NCBI GenBank assembly: GCA_949987565.1
Contig: OX465105.1
Span: 23,318,653-23,382,652, forward strand
Source of the DNA: Luidia sarsii
Taxonomy: Eukaryota; Echinodermata; Asteroidea; Paxillosida; Luidiidae
Direction of reading: 5' to 3'
DNA: 64,000 nt
Part shown: in pieces, positions 23,210 through 35,200 of the stretch
Position numbering within the stretch: position 1 is the first letter of the stretch
Layout: the number at the start of each line of letters is the position of its first letter
Translations under genes and position numbers: made by a program
The notes under the pieces: generated by a model
The model's database searches: none
Told to the model about the DNA's origin: nothing
The model's input: only the letters and a program-made list of their open reading frames with translations

Positions 23210-23320
23210 GGTCGAGGTCGTGTGGTGGATTCGAATAATGTATAGCGGCGGGTACCGCGTTGAATCATAGATATAACATGATGTTTGCGTCGAGGAGAAT
23301 GTAATTCAAAGACCTCGACC

Positions 23321-23392
23321 AGCTCGGTGGTCCAGTGGTTAAGACGTCCGTACTAGAAGTCGGGAGTAGCGGGTTCGAATCCCGCCAGAGCT
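23321..23392 (+). tRNA. tRNA-like sequence, decayed (FB-1-borne)
   Basis: Same layout; the 3' acceptor strand is mutated (CCAGAGCT), so the acceptor stem is broken. Confidence 0.3.
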
Positions 23393-23579
23393 GCCTGAAA
23401 TATTTTTATCAGGCACCGGGCAAAGTACTGAGCATTCAGTGTTTATCACATCGAGTACAAAGGGCAAAACCTCTTTGATTTACATTTTCCTCGACGCAAA
23501 CATCGTGTTATATCTCTGAAAAATGTGAACTGTAATAAGATTTCGGGCTATGCGTGGCTGTGGTAGGTCTACCAATAAG

Positions 23580-23705
23580 GTGTAGGTCTGCGGTGACACT
23601 TTTTTGTAAGTGATTGAGGTTCTGAAAAGAACCAGGGGTTTCACTTTCAGAGGAAGACAGGCAGAGCACACCACATGTCCGAAACGTCGAGTGAAACCTC
23701 ACTCA
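23580..23705. mobile_element. FB-2-related repeat fragment
   Basis: Holds GAGGTTCTGAAAAGAACC and CCGAAACGTCGAGTGAAAC, words of the family at 3005 and 62742. Confidence 0.5.
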
Positions 23706-23911
23706 CTCACAAAAAAAGAGATTTTCGTACACGGTGTCGCCGCATACCTATGCACAAACAAACTGAGGCATATAAGCGTCACGACGTATGACACTTAACC
23801 ATCGTGGCTAAGCTATAGGTGCGCATGCGCGAAGCCAGGTTTTGCTGAGGCCTCTCCCATTCATTCATTCATTCATTTCTCAGGTAGTTACAGGCACAAG
23901 CACGAAACAAC

Positions 23912-24045
23912 TCTAACCCTAATCATAACCCTAACAACCCTTATCCTGAACCTAACCCCTAATCCTAACTCTATCAGTAACGCTAACCCAACTCGAACTC
24001 TAACTCTAACCGTAACCATAACCCTAACCGTAGCGCCCTAAGCCT
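23912..24045 (+). repeat. Degenerate interstitial telomere-like repeat
   Basis: Repeated TAACCCTAA-type words with many substitutions over about 130 bp, older than the array at 17750. Confidence 0.6.
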
Positions 24046-24978
24046 AACCTACGCTGGTTTACAAAACTTGTCCTTGCATAGTCCGCACACAATTTACGGG
24101 TTACCAGCATGGCTCAACGACGGTGGTTAAGCGTCATATGTCGGTCCTGTTATATATCTCAACAAACTAGGGGACTTGGAACGCGTATTCACCATGGCCG
24201 CCTGTTGTAGCGTACACACACAAGTCGGGGACTCCCAAGCTGTACCGTACGTCACGGGGTCATTGCATATCATTATGACGTCATTCATCCTTTTCTCGAT
24301 TCGACCACACGGCGCGCTGTTCAAAAGGTGATTTTTGATCGTCATTTTTTTTCAAAAACGGGAGTCTATAGTTGTTTTTTGGTTCAATGATTTTATTACA
24401 GGCATACATTCTGAAGTCAAAAATTAACAAACGGGGGATTTGATGGACCATGTTAGAGGCCCGCGTTGACTGGAAACTGTGAACGTTGCTACGACTCATA
24501 CAGCACTTTAAGATTTCAAAATCCGCCGCAGCGGTCGCTGTATTTGCTCTTCCAATGAAGCACAATTTACTCACTTATTGAAGGAATTTAGCCAAGCCGT
24601 AAAATCAGAAAGCGGCGCCGCGAGCAGAATGGTGCGTCCTTGGCATTTGGCCACTAACGAGGTTCTCTTAGCCTTCCCCACCGGATCGATAAAATCCGAA
24701 CAGTTGCAAAAAGAAAGGGGTCCCGATATTAATTAGACCGCCAGTAAGAGGGATCGATTCGCCGCATGACCTCCAAACAGCTCTCCAAGTGAACAGCTAT
24801 GTCTTAGCAAATCATGACTAATATCGGCTTTTTGGGCCCGGCAGCCGGTTTTGGGAAAGCACACGGCGTCAGTCACATACCGCATCGATCATACATGATT
24901 GTTTTTAGCTTTGCGCGGGCGGTATGTCACCAACGGGTCCTGGTATGTCAACGAGAAGATGTTATAAATCGTTAGTCG

Positions 24979-25154
24979 TTTCTCGCGAGAAAGAGAAATT
25001 TAACATCTCGTTTCTCGCGAGAAAGAGAAATTCAACATCTCGTTTCTCGCGAGAAAGAGAAATTCAACATCTCGTTTCTCGCGAGAAAGAGACATTCAAC
25101 AACTCGTTTCTCGCGAGAAAGGGAAATTCAACAACTCGTTTCTCGCGAGAAAGA
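24979..25154. repeat. Six-copy 32-bp array of the TCTCGCGAGA palindrome
   Basis: Each 32-bp unit contains TTTCTCGCGAGAAAG followed by an A-rich spacer ending CTCG. All six palindromes are intact while the spacers vary (ATTTAACAT, ATTCAACAT, ATTCAACAA). TCTCGCGAGA is a known promoter element in animals; whether it acts here is unknown. The nearest gene start on this strand is gene A, 1.8 kb downstream. Confidence 0.9.
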
Positions 25155-25669
25155 GGATAATTTCCACACTGTAAAAAAAAAGCGTCAGGTCTTACTCAAC
25201 CCTGGCTCAAATATATCTGTTTTTTTTGTTTCAATGATGGTCAAAAAATTTGATTGTTGGGTCGGCTGCCAAGTATTGATAGTTTCTTCTTGACTAATAT
25301 ACGAGCGCTCAAATGATATGGGGTGAAATTGTGACCGACTGGCCTATTATTATATATAGGCCTAATTTCTGTGAGAAAGGCCGAATTTTGAAAACAACTG
25401 GGTTGATCGTACTAGTCCAGAAGGGGTGAATTTGTCTAGTTTAGGAAGAGCTGGTATGATGTGTGGACAGACATCGGGCTATAACTTTGAGCGGTGTTTG
25501 GGCAAAAAGCCGCCGAGTCACGAAAAGACCTTGCCGGGAACTTCTGAATTTCGAGCCCGAAGTTGGTGAAGCTTTTGCCAACCTCTAACTGGAGCCACCA
25601 CCTCTTCCACGGCATGATTCGAATTGCCGTCGAAGACGAAGACAGAGATAAGTACACACATACCGATTT

Positions 25670-25911
25670 GTGACCCGGCACAACGACATGAGGAATATCC
25701 CACCAAAACACTTTTTGAGTAAACAACGCCTGAAATTAAAGTATCTTCACAATTTGATTAATTTGATTTTTTGTATTTTCGGAAATTGTAAATATTAGAG
25801 GATATTATATTTTGATATCATTTGAAAGCTAATGGTATACTCTTTCACATCATTAGAAAATCTCAAAATCTCAAAAGTGGGGTTATTCCTCATTATGCTG
25901 TGCCGGGTCAA
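25670..25911 (+). mobile_element. MITE-1 copy 4 (forward)
   Basis: Flanked by ATTT on both sides; the right terminal triplet is mutated from CAC to CAA. Confidence 0.85.
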
Positions 25912-26918
25912 ATTTGTGTATCCCTGTGGAGACATTGCTTTGCTCTCGTGCACTATACAACCGCGAGTGAGAAACGATGTTACAAAAATGCTCCCATTTC
26001 AACCACATTCACTTTCCAGGGTAGAAACGTGCACCGTATGTCCCTTGTATATATAACACTTCAATTTGCGACGAATTCTCACCCATCACAAATTTCCCAT
26101 TTTTGATATCAGTTTCGTAAAAACCTTGTGGAAACCTATACACCTTTACAATTTTGCTACGAAGACCTATTCAACATACTGTTTTAGGTCTCCACAAAGC
26201 ACTAGATTCGCGCCTATAATTATACATTTATCTGCCAACCGGGAGGAATGATTCTATTTACGTCTGAAAATGGGAGCGGTAGCCGCGCTATGTTGGGTTC
26301 CTATATTATTGCAGCGGGACAATAATAAGATGGGTATTATGACTGCGACCTGTGCGAGAAGTTGCTGATAACGCCACACTGATGCGAGACGAGAGCCCTC
26401 GAGTAATGCGGCTCTGTCTTCTTTGACGTCTTCCAAATCTCCTTAAAGGTGTCTTTTGTTGGGCATCGCTTAGCGTGGGGGTGAGAGTCAACAAAGTTTA
26501 CCTGGTGGAAACACTGTAAAGACAGAACTGTGTGGAAAGGGCGGGTGGGGGGGGGGGAGAGGGGGAGAGAGTGCCGCTGACAAAAGAGCTCATTAATAAT
26601 TCATGTTTTAGTCGAAAATGTGCAGCGTATACCGTTAGGGGCAACCGCCATTAACAATAGCGCGGTGCTGGGCACGCACGTATAGCCACTGTAACGGTTT
26701 TTTTTTAGGCACGTCGCTACGAACGCACGGGGGATCTATATTCACGTCCACACACAGTGGTGCGCGACTGGGTCACTAAGGTTTAAACCTTTCGACCTTC
26801 CTACCGCCGAGCCGTTTGTTTATGTTTCTTTTCAACGTCCCGAGTGGTCGTCTTGGGTGGATCTGACTTGGCTGACTACGCAGAAGGAGGCGACTCCAAA
26901 GTCCGACATTTTGCGAGG
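25912..26918. other. Upstream region of nAChR gene A
   Basis: No further gene was seen. It holds a G-run near 26550-26562 and a T-run near 26698. This is the probable promoter and 5' UTR region of the receptor gene, but no core promoter element is convincing. Confidence 0.4.
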
Positions 26919-29435
26919 ATGGCCGGCAGTTGGAGCAAGATACCGAGGCTGTTACTGACGTTACTAGGCTTGGTCGCAGGTAGGCAGGCGTGAGACTGAG
27001 ACGAGAGTACATCTCGGGCGATATCTTTAGTTCACGCTGATGATGTTGCTGATGATGATAGCCCTGCGTGAATGGAGTGTGTGTGTGTGTGTGTGTGTGT
27101 GGGGGGGGGGGGGGGTCGGGCCTTCGGTAAACGGTAGGTCTAACGCCGCGGTTTCCGACAACGGAGACTAGGATAGTACCAGCACTAAACAAAATCACTC
27201 CACAAAGATAGCGTTAGAAAGTACAGTATAATCCAACAATTTAAGAAGTCGCTCCAGGGAATATTTTGATATTTTGATATTTCGATAAGTGCAACTTCTT
27301 TGCGTTGTATATATCGTTCAGTGAAAATGACTGCAAATCAGTTTCAAACGTGTATCCTCTGCAGGACTAGAATTACAGAACTCCAAAAATGTATGGTGTC
27401 AGCAAAGATGTTGTTTAGGGCAGATGGGCTGGATTCGGTGCATGATCAAACGATAATTTCTGTACAGCTTGTAAACAAAACCGCATTATGTGTATGTCTC
27501 CAACAACACGGCCTTTTTGCATTAGGCCTAAGCGTTTGGGGGAAACACGACTTTACATTCATATAGAACAGATTTCGTCCGTGTTATTTTTGAATTGGCT
27601 ATCGCAAAATTCGCAGGCCGTGCGTACGTACCGAGTGTGGCAGAACCTTTCGCTGTCTTTAAGTTGGGTCCCGTTAGTTTCGGATCATTTGTTTTATGTT
27701 CACTCTCCCATATCTCTCTTCGACTTGATCTTCCCTCTCTACAATCCTACTCCCTACCCTATACTCCACGCCCTTCCCTTTGATCTCACCCTTCCAGCTA
27801 TCCTCTTTGTCATCTGTCCGTCATCCGTTTCCCTATTGCTCTCCCAGTCCTGTTTGCTTTTGTCCTTGTCACTCTACCTCCGAGGAAGGTCCTGCTATAC
27901 GATCGAAACGTCAGGCCCTCCCGATTTTTGATATTTTAGATTTGGGTCATTTTAGTCATAAGCTATTTGCAACATTGCTGCATGCATACTGCATTTATAG
28001 ATCTACATCCTGATAGATTGGGAACGAAGTGGCCCTTCGAACATTTCATTTATCAAACGTGGTGTGAAGTAAGTCTAATGGAGACATCCATCAGTGTGTA
28101 CCATTGTCTTATCTCTTTTAAGATTGTAGGTCAGCCTACTTTTGATATATCCAGGGACAACTTGAAATGAGACGTGGCAAAATCACATCACCGTGTTTGA
28201 TTGCTGACCCGATGGAGGTCAAAATCTTCCCGAGTGACTCACTTATCATGGTTAATGATTCGGGATTTGAGTGAATATCGGTTTCATTTTGACAGTCTTG
28301 ACAATCGGCTTGCAATTATTGGCCACAATCAAAACAAATGAGAGTAAAAAGAACAACTCAATTTTGACAAAGTATAGTGAAAAGCTAAGTATAGTATTTG
28401 TCAGAAGAAGCCAATGTATAGGACTGTCCTCATATCCAAAGAATCAGAACCTCCCTTTCTGATAAAACAAGTCCAAGATGTTTTAGTATGTTCACGCAGA
28501 AGAGCCCAGAAATTTTTTTATATCTAAGGCCTGAAGCTAAATACCTGGATATCTCAGATGGAAGAGCACTGGCACGTTAATCCTTGGGTTCAAGTCCCGG
28601 TCCAGTCAAAACTTTCTTTGCCAATTATTGGAACAAGATTTCGTTAAACACTCTTCGGGCAAGCGTTTTGCACACTGCATGACTAAAGTGGAATGTGAGT
28701 TTTTCAAGCAGGAGGTGTTTGTGATTCCTTGTTCCCTTCCCTACCGCAGTCTGCCAAGGATCGGAATCGGCACAGAAGCTGTTCGAATACTTGATGAAGG
28801 ATTACAACAAGCTTCTGCGACCGGTGAAGAACAGCTCGGATATCATTCAGGCATACATTGGTCTGAGTCTCTCCCAGCTGGTCGACATCGTGAGTAGACA
28901 AAGGAAGTGTCGAATTTGTTTAATAGACAGACAGACAGACATACAGACAGACAAGTAGGCAGACAGACAGACAGGCAGACAGGCAGACAGGCAGACAGGC
29001 AGACAAGCAGACAGGCAGACAGGCAGACAGACATACAGGCAGGCAGACAGACATACAGGCAGACATGCAGACAGGCAGGCAGACAGGCATACAGGCAGGC
29101 AGACAGGCATACAGGCAGACAGGCATACAGGCAGACACTAGACAGGCATACAGGCAGGCAGACAGACAGACAGGTAGACAAGCATACATTGGTCTGAGTC
29201 TCTCCCAGCTGGTCGACATCGTGAGTAGACAAAGAAAGTATCGATTTTTTAAATAGACAGACAGGCAGACAGGCAGACATGCAGAAAGACAGACAGGCAG
29301 ACAGGCAGACAGGCAGAAAGACAGACAGGTCGACAGGCAGACAGGCAGACAGGCAGACAGGCAGACAGGCAGACATGCAGAAAGACAAACAGGTCGACAG
29401 GCAGACAGACAGACAGACGGACAGACAGAGAGACG

Positions 29436-29471
<36 letters not shown>

Positions 29472-32261
29472 GGCAGACAGGCAGCCAGACAGGCAGACAG
29501 AGAGACAGACAGACAGAGAGACAAAGAGACAGACAGACAGACCGGTAGACATACACACAAACAGAAAAGACCCAGCGAAATGGGATTCTATTCTAAAATT
29601 CGTCAAGAGCAGCAAGAATAGGCTTGGACCTGTATAGATTACAGTCTTATGCTCCAGTAGGGATGCAGAGGACCAACCTACTTTAGTGCCTGAGTTATCC
29701 AGCCCTTGGGTGCACGGACTCACCCGAATAAAAGGCGGTGAATTAGACAAGGCGGTACGAGATTAGCCGTTCGCTCGCCTTTCGACAGAAGTAAACAATT
29801 AATGGTCAAGGATAACCTATTTCCCCCCTCCTTTGACTTGTAACGCAGGACGAGAAGAACCAGATCATGATCACCAGCGTGTGGCTGAAGCAGCGGTGGT
29901 ACGACTATAAACTATCGTGGGAACCGGCAGAGTACGACGGTCTGGAAATGATTCAAATTCCCATCGAGTATCTGTGGAAGCCGGACATCGTTCTGTACAA
30001 CACGTGAGTCCTGACTGGACCATGCAGCTGTGTATTCCCCGATTAGCACATTCTGATATACTGGTATTTTTTTACTGGCAGGATGAAAGCCCTTATCTTG
30101 TTCTGAAATTCACTCATTACCACAAGCTAAGACGTCTTTGTTTGTGGTAAACTGGCACAGAGAACTTTGACTGGATCGGGCCTGACTTGAAACAGAGACC
30201 TCTGGTTTTGCAATGCGCACCGGCGCTCTTACCATCTCAGCTATAACAGCTCTTATAAGATCGCGGCCTCCCCCCTTTGCCGGTGAAGGGGGCACCAGTC
30301 AGAAGTATATAATCATTTGCTGCCGTATAAATTATGTGACCCGGCACAGCATAATGAGGAATAACCCCACTTTTGAGATTTTGAGGTTTTCCAATGATGT
30401 GAAAGAGTATACCATTAGCTTTCAAATGATATCAAAATATAATATCCTCTAATACTTAAAATTTCCGAAAATACAAACAAACGAAAATTGATTTGTAATC
30501 GAATTGTGAAGATACTTTAACTTCAGGCGCTGTTTACTTAAAAAGTGTTTTGGTGGGATATTCTTCATGTCGTTGTGCCGGGTCACATATCTCCTCTGAG
30601 TGCGGGGCAAACGAATTTGGCCAACACATGCATTAGCTACACTTGGCAGAAAGTGAGTCTTTCTTCCTTGAAGCCTTCACAATTCTTTCCCTTTGTTGCT
30701 AAGGGTATAGGACTCGTCTAAACAAAAAAGAGCTTAGCACTGGGATAGGGGCAGCTAATTGTTTGCCACTACCCAGTTGGACCGTCCGAGATTTTCACGG
30801 TGTTTCATGCATATGGCATTGGGCTGATACTGACGGTGCTCCGATTTGTCCAATTTACCAGGGCCGAGGGCATCTACGCAGTGGACGTGATGAACTCGGC
30901 CACGATCCACTACAACGGCAGTGTCCACTGGAGCCCGCCGGCCATCTTCCGGAGCTCCTGCCTCATCGACATCTCCTACTTCCCCTTCGACGAGCAGCGC
31001 TGCAAGATGAAGTTCGGCTGCTGGACGCACAGCGGCGACGTGCTGGCCCTGGACCCGCTGAGCGAGCGGATCGAGCGGGAGAACTACCGGCCCAACGGCG
31101 AGTGGGACATCGTGGAGGCGCCCGTGGAGAAGAACATCATCAAGTACCCCTGCTGCGAGGAGCTCTTCATCGACGTGACCTACATCTTCGTGCTGCACCG
31201 CAACCCGCTCTTCTACATCATCACCCTGGTGCTGCCCTGCATTCTGATCGCTCTGCTGACGCTGCTCGTCTTCTACCTGCCGTCCGCCGCCCAGGAGAAG
31301 GTGACCCTCTCCATCTCGGTCCTCATCGCCCTGATCGTGTTCCTCCTCCTCATCCCGTCCATCGTGCCGCCCACCTCCACCACGGTGCCCCTGATCGCCC
31401 GCTACATGCTCTTCACCATGGCCATCGTCTCGCTCTCCATCTTCGCCACCGTCTGGACGCTCAACATCCACTTCAGGAACACCAACACCCACGTGATGGG
31501 CGACTGGACCAAGCGGGTCTTCCTGGACGTGCTGCCGCGGATCCTGCTGATGGAGCGGCCCGGCGCCGAGGCCAGGCGGCGGGAGAGGGAGCGGCAGCGG
31601 CAGATGGAGCGGGCCGTCATCCGCAGCAACGCCTCCTCGTCCTTCGTCTACACGGCGGCCGACGAGCTGCCGGGCGGTCGCGGGCGGGGCGAGGCGGGCC
31701 GGCCCGGCGGCTACTCCAAGCTGATCGCCGCCGGCTCCTCCACCATGTCGCCGTCGCTCCGGGAGGAGATCGAGTACCGGGAGCGGGGCGGCACCGGGCT
31801 GGACCGGTACGACTACTACCACCCGATGAAGACCGAGTGGCAGGAACTCCTTGAGGACCTGGACCAGATCCAGACCTTCCTGAAGACCGTCGACTCGGTG
31901 GAAGATGTAAGTGTATTGTATAAATGATGTACCACTATCTTTTTAAATGTTGAAACTTGATTTCATCTTATGCCAGTCTCACTCCTTCTTCTTCTTTTTT
32001 ATTTTTTTTAATTTTCAGTCAGAGGAGGACTGGAAGTTTGTCGGGCTCGTGATAGACCGCGTTCTTCTCTGGGTGTTCCTCGTGGTGGTGGTGGTGGGCA
32101 CCACCGTCTTCTTCCTCAAGGCGCCCATCCTGTGGGAGTCGCCTGACCACCACTTCACGGACGAGTACCAGGAGCCGGAGGTGCTGCTCTCGGCCGGCTA
32201 CTACGACCTCTTCCCCACCACGCCGGCTCCCCCGCTGGCTACGAAGGCGCCGTCCTCTTAA
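26919..32261 (+). CDS. Nicotinic acetylcholine receptor alpha-type subunit (gene A)
   Basis: Exons 26919-26979, 28750-28889, 29849-30003, 30862-31906 and 32019-32261, phases 1, 0, 2, 0; 547 aa. Exon 1 encodes a signal peptide ([20 protein letters not shown]). The extracellular agonist-binding domain has WxPD-like WKPD, the Cys-loop C152-C166 with FPFDEQRC, and vicinal C216-C217 (YPCCEELF), which marks an alpha subunit; a Phe stands where loop C usually has its second Tyr. M1-M3 span about 236-325, a basic and Gly-rich cytoplasmic loop follows, and M4 lies in the last exon. The pore helix keeps Glu at -1' (E264) but has Ile at 9' (I274) and Pro-Ser at 19'-20' (P284, S285) instead of Ala-Glu. 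It should be a plasma-membrane ligand-gated cation channel subunit. It lacks the intron that splits B and C after LKQ. Exon 1 is assigned by phase and signal-peptide character. Confidence 0.9.
27076..27115 (+). repeat. (GT)n followed by G-run
   Basis: About 12 GT units run into a stretch of 15 G in intron 1 of gene A. Confidence 0.9.
27700..27935 (+). mobile_element. Dispersed repeat, CT-rich body with GAAACGTCAGGCCC tail
   Basis: Body words CCCTTCCCTTTGATCTC and TTGTCCTTGTCACTCT, then GAGGAAGGTCCTGCTA and CGATCGAAACGTCAGGCCC, are shared with 38770-39030. It lies in intron 1 of gene A. Confidence 0.65.
28544..28612 (+). mobile_element. SINE-1 copy (3' part of tRNA head)
   Basis: GGATATCTCAGATGGAAGAG and GGGTTCAAGTCCCGGTCCAG, just upstream of exon 2 of gene A; the anticodon arm is shortened. 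Confidence 0.6.
28925..29552 (+). repeat. (CAGA/CAGG)n array in intron 2 of gene A
   Basis: A tetranucleotide array (CAGACAGG type) of about 0.6 kb, interrupted at 29179-29256 by a duplicated piece of the preceding exon. The sense strand has no pyrimidine except C and T in CAGA units; it is purine-rich. Confidence 0.9.
29179..29256 (+). pseudogene. Duplicate of exon-2 3' end plus its donor site
   Basis: Nearly identical to 28848-28925 (CAGGCATACATTGGTCTGAG through GGTCGACATC|GTGAGTAGAC and on into the intron). It carries an intact copy of the splice donor but no acceptor of its own. It encodes only [13 protein letters not shown]. Confidence 0.85.
30164..30260 (-). mobile_element. SINE-1 copy in intron 3 of gene A
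   Basis: Reverse complement of CCAGAGGTCTCTGTTTCAAG and GAGATGGTAAGAGCGCC; the anticodon arm contains a small insertion. Confidence 0.6.
30336..30586 (-). mobile_element. MITE-1 copy 5 (reverse), intron 3 of gene A
   Basis: Both ends are intact (GTGACCCGGCACAGCATAAT; TCGTTGTGCCGGGTCAC). The flanks are TTAT and ATAT. Confidence 0.85.
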
Positions 32262-35200
32262 GCGCCCATCCCGCCGATAAACCTGTGGTGCACGCAAAAG
32301 AGCCTGTCCATGTTACTAAAAAACACCCCACAAAACAACAACAAGCAAACATTCATACACCCCCTGTACACTGACAGACAGACAAACAAACAAATAAGTA
32401 GACAGACAAACAAAACAAAACAAAACACACAACAAATCATACCAACAACAAAAAAACAGACACCCCAACACAACGAACAAACAAAGCACTGGAAAGCAGC
32501 ACCAGTACTTACATCACTGAAAAAACTAGTTGGGCAATGAAAGTGTTGGCCAAATCGTTTTGTTCAATTGGTCTGCCTCGATCGGGAACATTGGGAGTTT
32601 GGAGTCTGATTGTAACCGACACACTCCATCAGCCGGCTTTTACTTCAACCAATCATACTAACCTTTACCGCAATTCTTACCTATGGTGAGGTTGGGCTAA
32701 ACTGACGATGGGCTAAACGTTTGCAAAATATTGAGGTGTTTTTTTACAGTATAGAACAAAATCCCCCCTGAAGAGATTGATGTTCTTCTCTGAGGGAAAT
32801 GCTGTGGAGTATCCATCTTTCCCGAGAGGAAATTATTACCAGCATAGCGCATTATTATGTCTGGAGTTCCAATATGAGTTTTGAGCTCGGAATACATGTA
32901 CTCGTTTGTAACAGGCACGTAGTTAGTGTGATCAAAGGCACTATTTTTCCTTTCCTTTTCTTTTAGGGAAACAAAAACACCAGGCTGACAGCAAATGTAA
33001 TCATAGTTTGCATCGTGGAGGAGTGAGGTTATTCCCAAAAAAAATATGGTATTGTGTTTCAAGCTATAAGGAGCAAGATGTTTTCAGTCTCTATTCTCGT
33101 TCCCTTCGATCGAAGGAAAATTTGATTGAGTCAATTGAGAATCTCTATTGAAGTATTCCTTAAGTCATTATTTTCGAAGGAGCTCTTCGTGTACATTAGC
33201 CTATGGATACCTGTTGCTCTGAAGATGGTGATACCGTCTATTAACCAAGTTCGCGAATAGCATGGGTATTTCCGTTCGACTGTTTAATTAATTCATAATT
33301 CTGGTTGTTGCTCTGTCGTGGGTAATGTTAAGGAGAATGGTAAGAAAAGCAAGTCATTTTTCATGGTCATTGGTACGGAGTATTGCATTTGGCGCTGCAC
33401 CGTGAGAGGTATATGAGCATAGGAAGGGGCTGTGGGGATAAACCTAGCTTGAATTATGTAGTGCATTGCCGCGGGGAGGCATAGAGGGAGGGTTTACGAT
33501 GGAATCACACCGTCTATACGTATAGCTTGCAAGCCGGTTGCCGTGTGTGTGTGTGTGATTGTCCATGCGGGTCGCTGTTTAAAATTGCCGGTCCAAAATT
33601 GCCAGCCTGCCTGTCTGCCTTGATTTCCGAAAGTATAAACCCCACAGTTTGTTGGATTCAACCAACACGGCAAATGGAAAAGCCTTTTACAAAATGTAAA
33701 CCGTAAAAAAAAAAAATTGTCGAATGTTTCCCACATAATACTATAATATCGTATGCGAATGTCGTCTTTTCGTGAAATAACCTGGTGGTTTCATGTTGCA
33801 AGCTAACAAGCATGTTTTCCTTGACAAATGTGTATAAGCATTTTACATATATACCTTATCACATATTTATATCGATACAAATATTATCACATAAATGTTT
33901 CCATTTATTACGCTTTTGTATTGGTGAAAACAAGTTCAGAATTAACATTTGTTTAGAGTGGAATTCATTCGAGTGAAAACATCGGCCTATTGGTGAGATT
34001 ATTCCCTAGACTGATATGTTTACCCACACCACTTTCAAATGTAACGGCTTTATGATTGAATAAACGTGTGCTATTATATATTGATATTCTATCCGCTTAG
34101 AAAATAATAATAAATGGGAGATCAAAGGACGATATTCATATCGCATTGGTCTGTAAGAGTTGTGACGTCAGGCAGGACAATCTAATTCAAAGACAAACTT
34201 TTTCCTTTACTTGCTTGACATTAATGAAAAAAAAACCTGCATCACCGCTGTAGCCAGATTTACAGCAATTCGTTGCGTGCATCTGAACACATGTACCGGC
34301 ATAGAGACGGGGCTAAGATCCCTGGAGATGTACGGCAGTTAACGGTTGAATGGTACCGACTGGCGCCCCACCTCGGCAAAGACTATTATTTTGGAAAGGC
34401 CGCAATCTAAGGGCAGGATAGCTCAGATGGTAATTGGTAAGAGAGCCGGGACGCAAAACGCGAGGTCTCGGGTTTCGAAGTCCGGGTCCGGTAACAACAG
34501 TTTCCTGTAATTGACTTTTTTCAAAATTGGTAAAAAAATTCCCAGTCAGTTTGTCCTTTATAATGCTGTCAAGTGGTTACTGATTGTGACGTTGCTATTA
34601 CGCCTGGCTATGTGTTGGACATTTGCTAAGTTCCTTTCCTTTGAGTTTGCAATCTTTCAAAATTGGTCAAAACTTTCCAGTCAGTTTTTCCTCAATTTGC
34701 GTGACAAGAGACTTGAAACAGAGAGTATTTATACGTAATGGCATTGGTATAAAGTGAAAGTGGATTGAGCTACCTGAGAAATTCGAAAACGCGTCATTTC
34801 GACAACTCGCCAACCACCGGCCGTGCATGAGTCATGCATGCACGTCGTGAGAATAACCATACTGCCATCAACCGTTTTTACGTGTGTGTTTACGTTTTCG
34901 CCTGAGATAAACACCGGCCGTATATCCCATGTATATACACGTTGATACGAGCAGATTCGTCGTGGCGTATAATGTTATTCACACAAAATATACACACTCG
35001 GTAGTCTATGATACTGAAAAGGTTGGAAATCCTTCTGAGAACTAGAAAAATGTGCTGGCCACATTATTCTGCTCTGTATACTGTGTATAAAGTCGGAGCA
35101 AAGGCTGGTTCTGCTCTGTATACATGGAGCTGTATACCCCCGACCAAAATTGTTAGCGTTTAGGCGGGTCCCGGGGTGAGAGCTGGCGACGCCGGTTAAT

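Larger units (their letters stand above)
23040..23515. mobile_element. FB-1 pair in head-to-head orientation, two tRNA-like modules
   Basis: Two copies of the element face each other: the left (about 23049-23312) carries the module on the minus strand and the right (about 23313-23512) carries it on the plus strand. Arms GCGTCGAGGAGAATGTAATT and its complement bound them. Confidence 0.75.

Noticed and set aside
24979..25154. CRISPR-like array (regular repeats with spacers)
   Set aside because: The spacers are near-identical and only about 18 bp, and the surroundings are animal nuclear DNA; it is a simple tandem repeat of a palindrome.
28843..29750. Cys-Leu-Ser-rich frames of 237-276 codons on the minus strand
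   Set aside because: Translation of the CAGACAGG array in intron 2 of gene A.
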